DNA of 64,000 bases from Streptomyces sp. SAI-127 (GTDB taxonomy: Bacteria > Actinomycetota > Actinomycetes > Streptomycetales > Streptomycetaceae), in the NCBI RefSeq assembly GCF_029894425.1, contig NZ_JARXYJ010000001.1:8328501-8392500 (forward strand), in the 5' to 3' direction. The position numbers were made by a program, and so were the translations under genes. Each line of letters starts with the position of its first letter. Position 1 is the stretch's first letter. Positions 8,829 through 17,523 of the stretch are shown here, in pieces. Below the pieces are notes generated by a model. It did not search any database. It was not told where the DNA came from and was given only the letters and a program-made list of their open reading frames with translations.

Positions 8829-10475
8829 CTACTCGGCGTTCAGATAGGACCGCCAGCCTCCGAATGACGTGATGTCCTCGGCGTCCGTGAGAGCGGACGG
8901 CTCGCAGAGGAAGCCGGGGACATCAGTGCCGTCGGCCAGTCGCACGCTGCCCAGGGCCATGGGGCGGGGGAGTGTGGAGAGGAGTCGGCCGAGGCCCGCC
9001 GCAGGCATCTTCCAGACCTCCGTCTCGATCTCCGCGCCGCCCTCGCCCACGTGGACAAGGCCCGGCTTGGGTGGCGTCGTCCGCAGGGCGTGCAGGCGGT
9101 AGACCGGCGCCGTTGTGGTCGTACGGTCCAGGCGGGCGCCCAGCGCCAGGAGCTGGGGGTTCAGCGGCTGGCCCGTCAGGTGCGCGCCGATCACCGCGAG
9201 CCGGGTCTCCGGCTGGAGCAGGCTCGCGATCCTCGCCAACCGCTCATCGGTGTACGCCGGGCCGATCAGCATCACGCCGAACGGCAGGCCGTTCACCTCG
9301 CCCGCCGGTACGGCGGCCGCGGCCAGGTCGAAGAGGTTCGTGGAGTTGGTGAAGCGGCCCAGGCGGGCGTTGGCACCCAGGGGATCGGCGGCCACCTCGG
9401 CGAGCGTGGGGTGGCCGGGGGTGGTGGGCAGGAGGAGGGCGTCCGCGTCGGCCAGTTCGGCCAGCGCGCGCGTGCGGAGCGCGGCCAGGCGGTCCAAGTC
9501 GGCGTAGAGCCGGTGGGCCGGGAGGTCGCGGGCCCGGGTGATGATGCCGGCGACCGTGGGGTCCAGGGAGTCGTCGTCCGCCTCTATCGCCTTGTCGACA
9601 AAGGCTCCTACCGCTGTGTAGCGCTCGGCCACGAAGGCGCCCTCGTAGAGCATCGCCGCAGCCTCGGTGAAGGGCGACAGATCCAGCTCGCGGAGCGTCG
9701 CGCCCGCCGCCGCGAGCTGCGCCACCGCTGCCTCGTACGCCTGAGCCCAGCCCTCGTCCAGTTCGCCGAGCTGCTCGCGCGCGGGAACAGCGATCCGCCA
9801 CGGGCCGGGGCGGCGCCCGGGGAGGGACGGGACCGTGCCGGTCGCCATGTGGGACAAGGCCTGCTCGGCCTCCCGCAGGGTGCGGGCGAACACCGTCACG
9901 CAGTCGATCGAGGCGCAGGCCGGGACGACTCCGGCCGTGGGGACCAGACCGCGGGTGGGTTTGAGGCCGACGATGCCGTTGAAGGCGGCCGGGACCCGGC
10001 CCGAGCCCGCCGTGTCGGTGCCGAGGGCGAAGTCGACGATGCCCAGGGCCACCGCGACGGCCGAGCCGGAGCTGGAGCCGCCGCTCACCCTGGCGGGGTC
10101 GTACGCGTTGCGGACCGCGCCGTGCGGGGAACGGGTGCCGACCAGGCCCGTCGCGAACTGGTCCAGGTTCGTGGTGCCGAGCACGATCGCGCCCGCCGCG
10201 CGGAGACCGGCGACGACCGGGGCATCGGCCTCCGGACGGTAGGCGTACGACGGACAGCCCGCCGTGGTGGGCAGGCCGGCCACGTCGATGTTGCCCTTGG
10301 CCGCGAACAGGCGTCCCGCGAGGGGGAGTTGCTCACCCTTCGCGAGCCGTTCGTCGATCGTCCGGGCTTCCCGCTTGACCTCCTCCCGCGGGCGCAGGTC
10401 GATCCAGACCTCGGGGCGGTCCACGGCCTCGATGCGGTCGTAGGCGGCACGGACCCGGGTGACGGTGGTGGACAT
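8829..10475 (-). CDS. atzF: Allophanate hydrolase (AtzF type)
   Basis: The 548-residue amidase-signature enzyme hydrolyses allophanate to two ammonia and two CO2, the last step after urea or guanidine carboxylation. The catalytic Lys lies in AKGNIDVAGLPTTAGCPSYA near residue 70, and the Ser-cisSer pair is in the GGSSSGSAVAVALG segment near residue 150. About 100 C-terminal residues (from roughly 430) form the small extra domain typical of AtzF/DUR1. At 548 residues it is slightly short but within the family. It is the last gene of the minus-strand operon, starting 32 bp after the carboxylase stop. That gap holds two copies of a 12-base direct repeat (TTTCACTGTGCG on the plus strand). Confidence 0.93.
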   Translation of the reverse strand: MSTTVTRVRAAYDRIEAVDRPEVWIDLRPREEVKREARTIDERLAKGEQLPLAGRLFAAKGNIDVAGLPTTAGCPSYAYRPEADAPVVAGLRAAGAIVLGTTNLDQFATGLVGTRSPHGAVRNAYDPARVSGGSSSGSAVAVALGIVDFALGTDTAGSGRVPAAFNGIVGLKPTRGLVPTAGVVPACASIDCVTVFARTLREAEQALSHMATGTVPSLPGRRPGPWRIAVPAREQLGELDEGWAQAYEAAVAQLAAAGATLRELDLSPFTEAAAMLYEGAFVAERYTAVGAFVDKAIEADDDSLDPTVAGIITRARDLPAHRLYADLDRLAALRTRALAELADADALLLPTTPGHPTLAEVAADPLGANARLGRFTNSTNLFDLAAAAVPAGEVNGLPFGVMLIGPAYTDERLARIASLLQPETRLAVIGAHLTGQPLNPQLLALGARLDRTTTTAPVYRLHALRTTPPKPGLVHVGEGGAEIETEVWKMPAAGLGRLLSTLPRPMALGSVRLADGTDVPGFLCEPSALTDAEDITSFGGWRSYLNAE

Positions 10476-10507
10476 GGCTCGCTCCTCTTTCACTGTGCGA
10501 CCGCGTT

Positions 10508-13500
10508 TCACTGTGCGGGCGGGGCCAGGACGAGCAGTGCCGTCCCCGCCTCCACCTGGTCGCCCGGCCTGGCCAGGATCTCCGCGACCACGCCATCGGT
10601 CGGCGCGTGCACCCTGGACTCCATCTTCATCGCCTCCAAGGCGAGGAGCGGCTGTCCGGCGGCCACCTGGTCGCCCGGCTGGACGTTCAACTGCCATACG
10701 GAGGCGGCGAATTCGGCCTCGATGAGACGCCCGCCCGGGGGGACCGTCACCGCGGCAGAGGGGGCGGCCGGTGCGGACGTCTCCGCTGCCCGCGCGAACT
10801 CGCCCGCCGCCTCCCACGCGTCCCGCTCCGCGGAGAAGGCCTCCTGCTGATGGGACCTGAACTCCGCTATGGACTCGGCGTGTTCGGCGAGGAAGGACTG
10901 GTACGCGGCGAGCGAGAAGGTGCCCTCCTCGATGCGGGGAACGAAACGTCCGGACGTGATGTCGGCCCGCAGCTCCAGGAGTTCGTCCGCGTCCACCGGA
11001 TACCACCTGATGCGGTCGAAGAAGCGCAGCAGCCAGGGCGAGCCCGGCTCGAACGCGCCGCGCTGCTGCCAGGGCGACCACACCTGGGTCGTACGGCCCA
11101 CGAACTGGTAGCCACCGGGGCCCTCCATGCCGTAGATGCAGAGATACGCTCCGCCGATCCCGACCGAGTTCTCGGCCGTCCAGGTGCGCGCCGGGTTGTA
11201 CTTCGTGGTCACCAGGCGGTGTCGCGGGTCGAGCGGGGTGGCCACCGGGGCGCCCAGGTACACGTCGCCCAGGCCCAGGACCAGGTACTCCGCGTCGAAG
11301 ACGGTGCGGTAGACGTCGTCCACCGACTCCAGGCCGTTGACGCGGCGGATGAACTCGATGTTCCAGGGGCACCAGGGCGCGTCGTCGCGAACGCCGGCCA
11401 TGTAGCGGGCGATCGCCTCGCGGGTGGCGGGGTCGTCCCAGGAGAGGGGGAGGTGGACCGTGCGGGAGCGGACGACCAGTTCGTCGGACGGGGGGAGGGA
11501 CGCGGTGATCTCCCGTACGACGGCGAGGAGTTCGTCCTGGGCGATGCGGCTGGGGTCCGTCTGGATCTGCAGGGAGCGGATGCCGGGGGTGAGGTCGGTG
11601 ATGCCGTCGGGGCCCTGCTCGGCGACCGCGTCCATCAGCGCGTGGACACGCATGCGCAGAGCCAGGTCCAGGTGCATGGGGCCGAATTCGACCAGCAGAT
11701 TGTCGTCGCCGCTGCGACGGTACGTCACATCACCGTCGCGGGCGAGGACACCGCCGTCCACGATCGCCGGGCGGGGCTCGCCCGAGACGTCCACCGGCAT
11801 GAAGCGCACGGTGTCGCCCGGGCGCAGCTGGCCCAGCTTCCAGCGCTCGGTGCTGATGACGGTCGCCGGGCACACGAACCCGCCGAGGGAGGGCCCGTCC
11901 GGGCCCAGCAGCACCGGCATGTCACCCGTGTAGTCGACCGCGCCGACCGAGTAGGGGGTGTCGTGGATGTTGGAGGGGTGCAGGCCGGCCTCGCCGCCGT
12001 CGCTGCGGGCCCAGCGGGGCTTGGGCCCGACCAGGCGGACACCGGTGCGGGCCGAGTTGAAGTGGACCTTCCAGTCGGCGGCGTAGAAGTCGCGGATGTC
12101 GTCCTCGGTGAAGAACTCCGGGGCGGCGTGCGGACCTTCCACGGCGCCGATGTGCCAGGTGGAGGTGTAGGAGGGGCGGTCCTCGACCGGTGTCCCCTCG
12201 GCCTGGGCCTCTGCGAGCAGCGTCCCCTCGGGCGGAGTCTCCGCGCCCGATGTCCCGTGGACGCCGAGAGCGGCCTGTACGTCCTCGGCCTGGCGGCCCG
12301 CGTGCAGGACGTCACCCGTCCGCAGCGCCCGTCCGCCGTGACCGCCGAAGCGACCCAGCGTGAAGGTGCTCGCGCTGCCGAGGAAGGCCGGGACGTCGAG
12401 GCCGCCCGTGAAGAGGACGTACGTCCGCAGACCGTGTTCGGTGGGTGTGCCGACCTCCAGGACACCGCCCGCGGGCACGGTCACCGGCACCCACTGGGCG
12501 ACCGGGGTGCCGTCGACGGCGACCGTGGCCGGAGCGCCCGTCACGCAGACGGTCGTGGCATGGGTGAACCTCAACGACGGGCCCTGCAAGGTGCATTCGA
12601 GGCCGGGGGCACCTTCCGGGTTGCCCAGCGCTGTGTTGCCGAGCCGGAAGGAACGGTCGTCCATCGGGCCGCACGGGGGTACGCCGACCTGCCAGTAGCC
12701 GGTACGGCCCGGCCAGTCCTGCACGGTGGTGAGGGTGCCGGCGGCCATGACCTCGATGCGCGGGGTCGGGTCCTGGACCTGGGACAGGGTCGCCGTCGAG
12801 TGGGTCGCCCTGGCGAGGCTATGGTCCGCGAGCGCGGCCCGGACCAGGCCCAGGTTGGTCTCGATGCCGTCGACGCGGGTGCGTTCCAGGGCTTCGTCCA
12901 GCCGCCGGAGGGCGTGGGCGCGGTCGGGGCCGTACGCGATGATCTTCGCGAGCATCGGGTCGTACGACGTCGTCACCTCGGTGCCGGTCTCCACCCAGCC
13001 GTCGACACGGACCCCGGTGGGGAACTCGACCCGCGTCAACAGCCCCGCGCTGGGCCGGTGTTCACGCGAGGGGTCCTCGGCGTAGATGCGTGCCTCGACG
13101 GCGTGGCCGTGCGGCGGGTCCGGTTCGCGTACGACGTCCCGCTCGCCGCGGGCCAGGCGGAGCATCCAGGCGACCAGGTCGACGCCGTAGATCTCCTCGG
13201 TGACCGGATGCTCCACCTGGAGGCGGGTGTTGACCTCGAGGAAGTAGGCCTCCTCGCGGGCGGCGTCGTAGACGAACTCGACGGTTCCCGCGGAGCGGTA
13301 GCCGACCGCGGCGCACAACTCACGAGCGCTGTCCGCGAGTTGTGCGCGGACGTGCGAGGGGAGACCCGGTGCCGGCGCCTCCTCCAGGACTTTCTGGTTG
13401 CGGCGCTGGAGGGAACAGTCGCGGTCGCCGAAGGTGACGACCCTGCCCTCGCCGTCGCCGAAGACCTGCACCTCGACATGGCGGGCCTGCTCCACGAGCC

Positions 13501-14101
13501 GTTCCAGGAAGACACCGGCGGAGGAGAAGGAGGCGGCGGCGACGCGCTGCACCCGGTCCCAGGCGTCGGTCAGTTCGTCGGCGGAGTGGCAGGCCGACAT
13601 GCCGATGCCGCCGCCACCGCCGGTGGCCTTGAGCATGACGGGATAGCCGATGGCCGCCGCGGATTCGAGGGCCTCCTCGAGCGAGGGCAGCAGCCCCGTG
13701 CCCGGTGCCAGCGGCACCCCGGCCGCCTCCGCCGCCGCCCGTGCCGTGTGCTTCGCGCCGAAGAGCTCCAACTGCTCGGGCGTGGGACCGACGAACACGA
13801 TCCCCGCGTCCGCGCAGCGGCGGGCGAAGGCGGCGTCCTCGGACAGGAAGCCGTAACCGGGATGGATCGCGCCCGCGCCCGAGTCCTTGGCCGCCTTCAG
13901 CACCAGGTCGGTGTCGAGGTACGACTCCTTCGCGGGTGCGGGGCCGAGGCGTACGGCCTGGTCGGCGAGCCGGACGTGAGGTGCGGCGCGGTCGGCGTCG
14001 GAGTACACCGCGACCGTCCGCAGGCCCAGCTCACGGGCCGTGCGGATGATCCGGACGGCTATCTCGCCCCGGTTGGCGACGAGGAGGGTGTCGAAGGTCA
14101 T
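10508..14101 (-). CDS. Urea/guanidine carboxylase, biotin-dependent
   Basis: The 1197-residue multidomain enzyme has a biotin carboxylase at residues 1-450 (LLVANRGEIAVRIIRTA, KATGGGGGIGM ATP-grasp loop, EVNTRLQVEHPVTE). It continues with a KipA-like half at about 460-770, a KipI-like half at about 790-1010, and a C-terminal biotinyl domain with ALEAMKMES near 1150. It makes allophanate from urea or carboxyguanidine from guanidine. Enzymes encoded beside UAAP1/UAAP2 genes, as here, have been reported to prefer guanidine; the sequence alone does not settle the substrate. The start overlaps the upstream gene by 4 bp, and allophanate hydrolase follows. Confidence 0.93.
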   Translation of the reverse strand: MTFDTLLVANRGEIAVRIIRTARELGLRTVAVYSDADRAAPHVRLADQAVRLGPAPAKESYLDTDLVLKAAKDSGAGAIHPGYGFLSEDAAFARRCADAGIVFVGPTPEQLELFGAKHTARAAAEAAGVPLAPGTGLLPSLEEALESAAAIGYPVMLKATGGGGGIGMSACHSADELTDAWDRVQRVAAASFSSAGVFLERLVEQARHVEVQVFGDGEGRVVTFGDRDCSLQRRNQKVLEEAPAPGLPSHVRAQLADSARELCAAVGYRSAGTVEFVYDAAREEAYFLEVNTRLQVEHPVTEEIYGVDLVAWMLRLARGERDVVREPDPPHGHAVEARIYAEDPSREHRPSAGLLTRVEFPTGVRVDGWVETGTEVTTSYDPMLAKIIAYGPDRAHALRRLDEALERTRVDGIETNLGLVRAALADHSLARATHSTATLSQVQDPTPRIEVMAAGTLTTVQDWPGRTGYWQVGVPPCGPMDDRSFRLGNTALGNPEGAPGLECTLQGPSLRFTHATTVCVTGAPATVAVDGTPVAQWVPVTVPAGGVLEVGTPTEHGLRTYVLFTGGLDVPAFLGSASTFTLGRFGGHGGRALRTGDVLHAGRQAEDVQAALGVHGTSGAETPPEGTLLAEAQAEGTPVEDRPSYTSTWHIGAVEGPHAAPEFFTEDDIRDFYAADWKVHFNSARTGVRLVGPKPRWARSDGGEAGLHPSNIHDTPYSVGAVDYTGDMPVLLGPDGPSLGGFVCPATVISTERWKLGQLRPGDTVRFMPVDVSGEPRPAIVDGGVLARDGDVTYRRSGDDNLLVEFGPMHLDLALRMRVHALMDAVAEQGPDGITDLTPGIRSLQIQTDPSRIAQDELLAVVREITASLPPSDELVVRSRTVHLPLSWDDPATREAIARYMAGVRDDAPWCPWNIEFIRRVNGLESVDDVYRTVFDAEYLVLGLGDVYLGAPVATPLDPRHRLVTTKYNPARTWTAENSVGIGGAYLCIYGMEGPGGYQFVGRTTQVWSPWQQRGAFEPGSPWLLRFFDRIRWYPVDADELLELRADITSGRFVPRIEEGTFSLAAYQSFLAEHAESIAEFRSHQQEAFSAERDAWEAAGEFARAAETSAPAAPSAAVTVPPGGRLIEAEFAASVWQLNVQPGDQVAAGQPLLALEAMKMESRVHAPTDGVVAEILARPGDQVEAGTALLVLAPPAQ

Positions 14102-14736
14102 CGTGCGGCCCCGATCGTCTTCTCAGCGGCCCCGATCGTCGTCTCCGCGGCCTCGATCGTCATCTCCACGGGTGTCGGGTCGAAGCCGTTGCAAGGGTTG
14201 TTGATCTGGGGGCAGTTGGAGACCAGGACGAGGACGTCGCGCTCGGCGCGCAGCGTGAGCGAGAGGCCCGGCGCGGAGATGCCGTCGACGATGCCGAGAG
14301 TGCCGTCCTTCTCGACCGGCACGTTCATGTACCAGTTGATGTTGGAGACGAGGTCGCGCTTGCCGAGACCGTGCTTCGCGCCCTCGGCGAGGAAGTTGTC
14401 CACGCAGGCGTGCTGCGACCAGGTGTGATGGCCGTAGCGCAGGGTGTTCGACTCCTTGGAGCAGGCGCCGCCGACGGTGTCGTGGCGGCCCACGTCGTCT
14501 GCGGTGACCGTCATCAGCGGGGTGTGCTCTCCGGACATCAGCACGCTGCCCGTGGTGAGGAAGATGCCGCCCTGCGCCTGGATGGTGTCGGGGGCGCTGT
14601 AGCGGACCGACGTGTCGTGGGCGTCGTAGACGAGGAAGTCGACGGCCTGGTTGCCGTGCAGGTCGGTGATGGTGAGCGTCTCGCCCTCGCGGATGACGCG
14701 GGACCAGGCGGCGCGGGCCGGAACCACGGTCTTCAT
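14098..14736 (-). CDS. cgdA: UAAP1 / carboxyguanidine deiminase subunit A (DUF1989)
   Basis: The 212-residue DUF1989 protein was long labelled urea carboxylase-associated protein 1. Work on guanidine metabolism assigned the UAAP1/UAAP2 pair as a carboxyguanidine deiminase that converts carboxyguanidine to allophanate and ammonia. Conserved blocks include LTITDLHGNQAVDFLVYDA, HDTVGGACSKESN (putative metal-binding His and Cys), and NINWYMNVPVEKDG. The C-terminal about 15 residues are a low-complexity TIEAAETTIGAAEKTIGAA repeat, unusual for the family and possibly a local duplication. It overlaps both neighbours by 4 bp, so it is translationally coupled. Confidence 0.88.
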   Translation of the reverse strand: MKTVVPARAAWSRVIREGETLTITDLHGNQAVDFLVYDAHDTSVRYSAPDTIQAQGGIFLTTGSVLMSGEHTPLMTVTADDVGRHDTVGGACSKESNTLRYGHHTWSQHACVDNFLAEGAKHGLGKRDLVSNINWYMNVPVEKDGTLGIVDGISAPGLSLTLRAERDVLVLVSNCPQINNPCNGFDPTPVEMTIEAAETTIGAAEKTIGAAR

Positions 14737-15557
14737 GCGTGTCCCTTCGAGGCGAGGAATTCGGCGGTGTTGAGGAAGGCGCGGCGGCCTTCGGGAGTGG
14801 CGTCCCAGAGGGCGTGGCCGGCACGGGTGGGTTCGGCGCGCCAGGCGAGGACTTCCAGGGGGGTGCATGTGTAGTCGGGCCGTGGGTCGGCGGGGTGCGG
14901 GACGTTCGCGATCAGCACCGTCAGGTCCTGTTCGGCGCGAAGGGTGACGCTGCCGCCGGGACCCACTGAGCCGGTGAAGTCGAGGGTGCCGTCCTCGCGG
15001 ATCCGGACGCCCTGGAAGAAGGAGAGGGACGGGGGCAGATCGCGGGGTTCGAGGCCGTTCTTCGCGGCTGCCAGCTTGAAGAGCTCACGGCCGGCGGGGG
15101 AGGGACTCTGGGGGGTGCCGTCGCCGTAGCGCCCGGTGTTGCGGACCAGGGTGGAGGTGCCGCAGAGGGCGTCGTGGCGGCCGGAGGTGTCGGAGACGAC
15201 GCTCGCGAGGACGCGGCCCTGGTCGGACAGGAGCAGTTGGCCCTCGCCGAGGTAGGCGTTCCACTGGACCTTGACCGTGTCGGCGACGTTCAGACGCTCC
15301 CAGGGGCGGCCCTCCGCGTACAGGAGGAGGTGGGCGCAGGCGTCTCCGTGCGGGTCGGTGAGGCGCAGTTCGGTGCCGCGGCCGAGGACGCGGTGGGTGT
15401 AGTTGCCGCCCGCGACGGTCTCCGCCCACACCAGGTGGCCCGCCTCGCAGGGTGGGTCCGGCCAGTCGCCGGCCGGGACGACGGGCATGGCCTCGGCGCG
15501 GGTGCCCTCCTGGGCGCGGGCGTGGTCTCGGGCTCCGTACGTGGTCTGCGTGGCCAT
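14733..15557 (-). CDS. cgdB: UAAP2 / carboxyguanidine deiminase subunit B (DUF1989)
   Basis: The 274-residue protein is the first gene of the operon and a paralogue of the downstream UAAP1 protein. It shares the DUF1989 blocks: LRLTDPHGDACAHLLLY, SGRHDALCGTSTLVRNTGRYG and LPPSLSFFQGVRIREDGTLD. With CgdA it should form the deiminase acting on carboxyguanidine. The ATG at 15557 follows a GGAGG site on the minus strand. A 22-bp palindrome at 15583-15604 lies 26-47 bp upstream of the start, where it would cover the promoter or early transcribed region. No ykkC/guanidine-I aptamer fits into this short leader. Confidence 0.88.
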   Translation of the reverse strand: MATQTTYGARDHARAQEGTRAEAMPVVPAGDWPDPPCEAGHLVWAETVAGGNYTHRVLGRGTELRLTDPHGDACAHLLLYAEGRPWERLNVADTVKVQWNAYLGEGQLLLSDQGRVLASVVSDTSGRHDALCGTSTLVRNTGRYGDGTPQSPSPAGRELFKLAAAKNGLEPRDLPPSLSFFQGVRIREDGTLDFTGSVGPGGSVTLRAEQDLTVLIANVPHPADPRPDYTCTPLEVLAWRAEPTRAGHALWDATPEGRRAFLNTAEFLASKGHA

Positions 15558-15582
15558 GGCGGGACCTCCGGCTGCGGGGGTT

Positions 15583-15604
15583 ATTTCTGTCGTTCGACAG
15601 AAAT
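15583..15604. promoter_or_regulatory. Palindromic operator of the carboxylase operon
   Basis: Perfect arms ATTTCTGTCG and CGACAGAAAT are separated by two bases. The same motif with two mismatches occurs at 27849-27870 before the APC permease gene, in the same orientation relative to its gene and with the same flanking TAATTT on the sense strand. AT-rich outer bases in such GC-rich DNA support a real site. The TetR protein encoded at 16611-17252 is the nearest candidate to bind it. Confidence 0.78.
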
Positions 15605-15782
15605 TAGGGGCGGAGCGGGTCGGAGGGGTTGCTCGGGCGTTGCCAGCGGGTTACCGGGGGCTCACAGGGGCGTCGTGGGGGGGCGGGGCGGTGGGGCGGT
15701 GGGGCGGGGTGCGGCCGCACGGCGGAGCGGGAAGTCGATACGGCCTCGCGGCCCTGGAGGGGGGTGGGGCGTGACGGGGCGT

Positions 15783-16600
15783 TGGTGGCCGGTCGGCGCG
15801 TGTGGGTCACGCGGAGATCCCTGGGCCCCTGGGGGATGGGGTGTGCCGGGGTGTTGGTGGCTGGACTGCGCCGGTGGGTTACGCGGAGATCCCCGGGCCC
15901 TGGGGCGTGCCGGTGAAGCGGCGGCCAGTCGGCGTCCGTGGTTACGCGGAGGTCCTCGCGCCCCTGGGGTGGAGCGTGCCGGTGGGCCGGCGGCCAGTCG
16001 GCGTCCGTCGTTATGCGGAGGTCCTCGCGCCCCTGGGGTGGAGCGTGCCGGTGGGCCGGCGGCCAGTCGGCGTCCGTCGTTACGCGGAGGTCCTCGCGCC
16101 CCTGGGGTGGAGCGTGCTGGGGTGCCGACCGCCGGTCAGCGCCCGTTGGAGCACGCGGCGATCCCCGGGACCATGAGGGCTGGGGTGTGGGCGGCCGGAG
16201 GGTGCCTGTGGGGTCCCGCGGCGATCCCCGGGATCATGGGGGCTGGGGTGTGCCGGGGTGTTGGTGGCCGGCTCGACGCTCGTAGATCACGCGGCGATCC
16301 TCGCGGCCCAGGGGGAGCGTGCCGGGGTGTGGGCGGCCGGAGGGTGCCTGTGGGGTCCCGCGGCGATCCCCGGGATCATGGGGGCTGGGGTGTGCCGGGG
16401 TGTTGGTGGCCGGCTCGATGCTCGTAGATCTCGCGGCGATCCTCGCGGCCCAGGGGGAGCGTGCCGGGGTTTGGGTGGCCGGGCCGGCTTCTGTGGGTCA
16501 CGCGGAGAGCCTCGCGCCCTGGGGGCTGGAGCGTGCCGGGATGCCGGCGGCCGGCCGGCGCCTGTGGATCACCTGCGGATCCCCGCGCCCCGTGTGCGAG
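15783..16600. repeat. Tandem minisatellite, about 11-12 units of 64-72 bp
   Basis: Degenerate GC-rich units run head to tail. Each contains a variant of ACGCGGAGATCC, then a G-rich CCCTGGGG stretch, GTGCCGGGGTG and GTGGCCGG. Three units are almost identical with a 69-bp period (GCGGCCAGTC at 15921, 15990 and 16059). A 142-bp double unit is duplicated nearly exactly (GCGGCCGGAG at 16191 and 16333). The array fills most of the 1.05 kb between the carboxylase operon and the TetR gene. Open frames across it follow from the period and show no family features. Confidence 0.88.
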
Positions 16601-16610
16601 GATCGAACGC

Positions 16611-17252
16611 ATGGGTACGACAAGCGGTGCGGCGGAGTCCGGGCGACGGGTCGGCAGGCCGCGGGCCGCTCGGCGGCCGGACAGCGGGCTGGCGCCGCGT
16701 GACGAACTCCTCGTCGCCGCAGCCGAGTTGTTCACCTCCCTGGGCTACGCCGCCACCAGCACCCGGGCGGTCGCCGAGCGCGCGGGCATGCGGCAGGCGT
16801 CCATGTACCACTACGTCTCCGGCAAGGAGGAGCTCCTCGCCGAGCTCCTGGAGTCCACCGTCACGCCCTCGTTGGCGTACGCCCGCGAGCTGCTCGCCGA
16901 CGACACGGTCCCGGCAGAGAACCGGCTGTGGGAGCTGTGCCGCGCGGACACCGAGGTGCTGTGCGGCGGGCCGCACAATCTCGGCGGGCTCTATCTGCTG
17001 CCCGAGGTGCGTGCCGAGCGGTTCGCCGGTTTCCATGCCGTGCGCGCCGAACTCAAGGACGCCTACCGGCAGTTGCTCGCCGCCACGCCGACGGGCGGCG
17101 CCCTCGCCAAGAACGAGCTCGACCTGCGCACGGACCTGTTGTTCGGCCTGATCGAGAGCGTGATCCTCATCCACCGCTCCGACCCCGAGCGCCCTGTCTC
17201 GGTCTTCGCGGAGGCCACCGCGGACGCGGCCCTGCGCATCGCCGGAATCTGA
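16611..17252 (+). CDS. TetR-family transcriptional regulator
   Basis: The 213-residue protein has an N-terminal TetR helix-turn-helix at about residues 30-75 (RDELLVAAAELFTSLGYAAT, STRAVAERAGMRQASMYHYV) and a helical ligand-binding C-terminus. The first 25 residues are a basic, disordered extension. It is divergent from the guanidine/urea carboxylase operon, so a role in sensing guanidine, urea or a pathway intermediate is plausible, with the palindromes at 15583 and 27849 as targets. The long minisatellite between them makes this link inferential. ATG at 16611 has only a weak ribosome site (GAGGATCGAACGC). Confidence 0.88.
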   Translation: MGTTSGAAESGRRVGRPRAARRPDSGLAPRDELLVAAAELFTSLGYAATSTRAVAERAGMRQASMYHYVSGKEELLAELLESTVTPSLAYARELLADDTVPAENRLWELCRADTEVLCGGPHNLGGLYLLPEVRAERFAGFHAVRAELKDAYRQLLAATPTGGALAKNELDLRTDLLFGLIESVILIHRSDPERPVSVFAEATADAALRIAGI

Positions 17253-17523
17253 GTCCGGCCCGACCGGAAGCCGATCTTCACCCGTCGCGGTGAGCGGGTC
17301 TCGTACGCACGTACGACATAACTGGCCGTGTTCGAATGGTGCCAGAGCGTTTAAATGGGCCGAGGGTACTCCAGTCGTAATGCCCGTTTCAGGTGCTTGC
17401 TGAATATGACACGGCGATGATCCGGTCGGACTAAGCTCGCCCGCAGCGCACCGAGTTGATGTGTATTCGTGCGCTTGTTCCCTATATGTGCGACTCCCCG
17501 TCGATACGTCTCAGAGGGCCCAC

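Noticed and set aside
10607..14428. A 1273-residue open frame on the plus strand opposite the carboxylase
   Set aside because: It is antisense to a clear multidomain enzyme with all motifs on the minus strand; long antisense frames are expected at this GC content.
15558..15783. Guanidine-I (ykkC) riboswitch
   Set aside because: Between the cgdB start and the palindrome there is too little sequence for the aptamer, and I do not see its conserved core further upstream.
15802..16176. Repeat protein with 23-residue units encoded by the minisatellite
   Set aside because: The repetition follows from the 69-bp period being divisible by three. Other units break the frame and no ribosome site or family feature supports it.
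15783..16600. CRISPR array
   Set aside because: The units repeat over their full length with no unique spacers of constant size, and no cas genes are present. It is a minisatellite.
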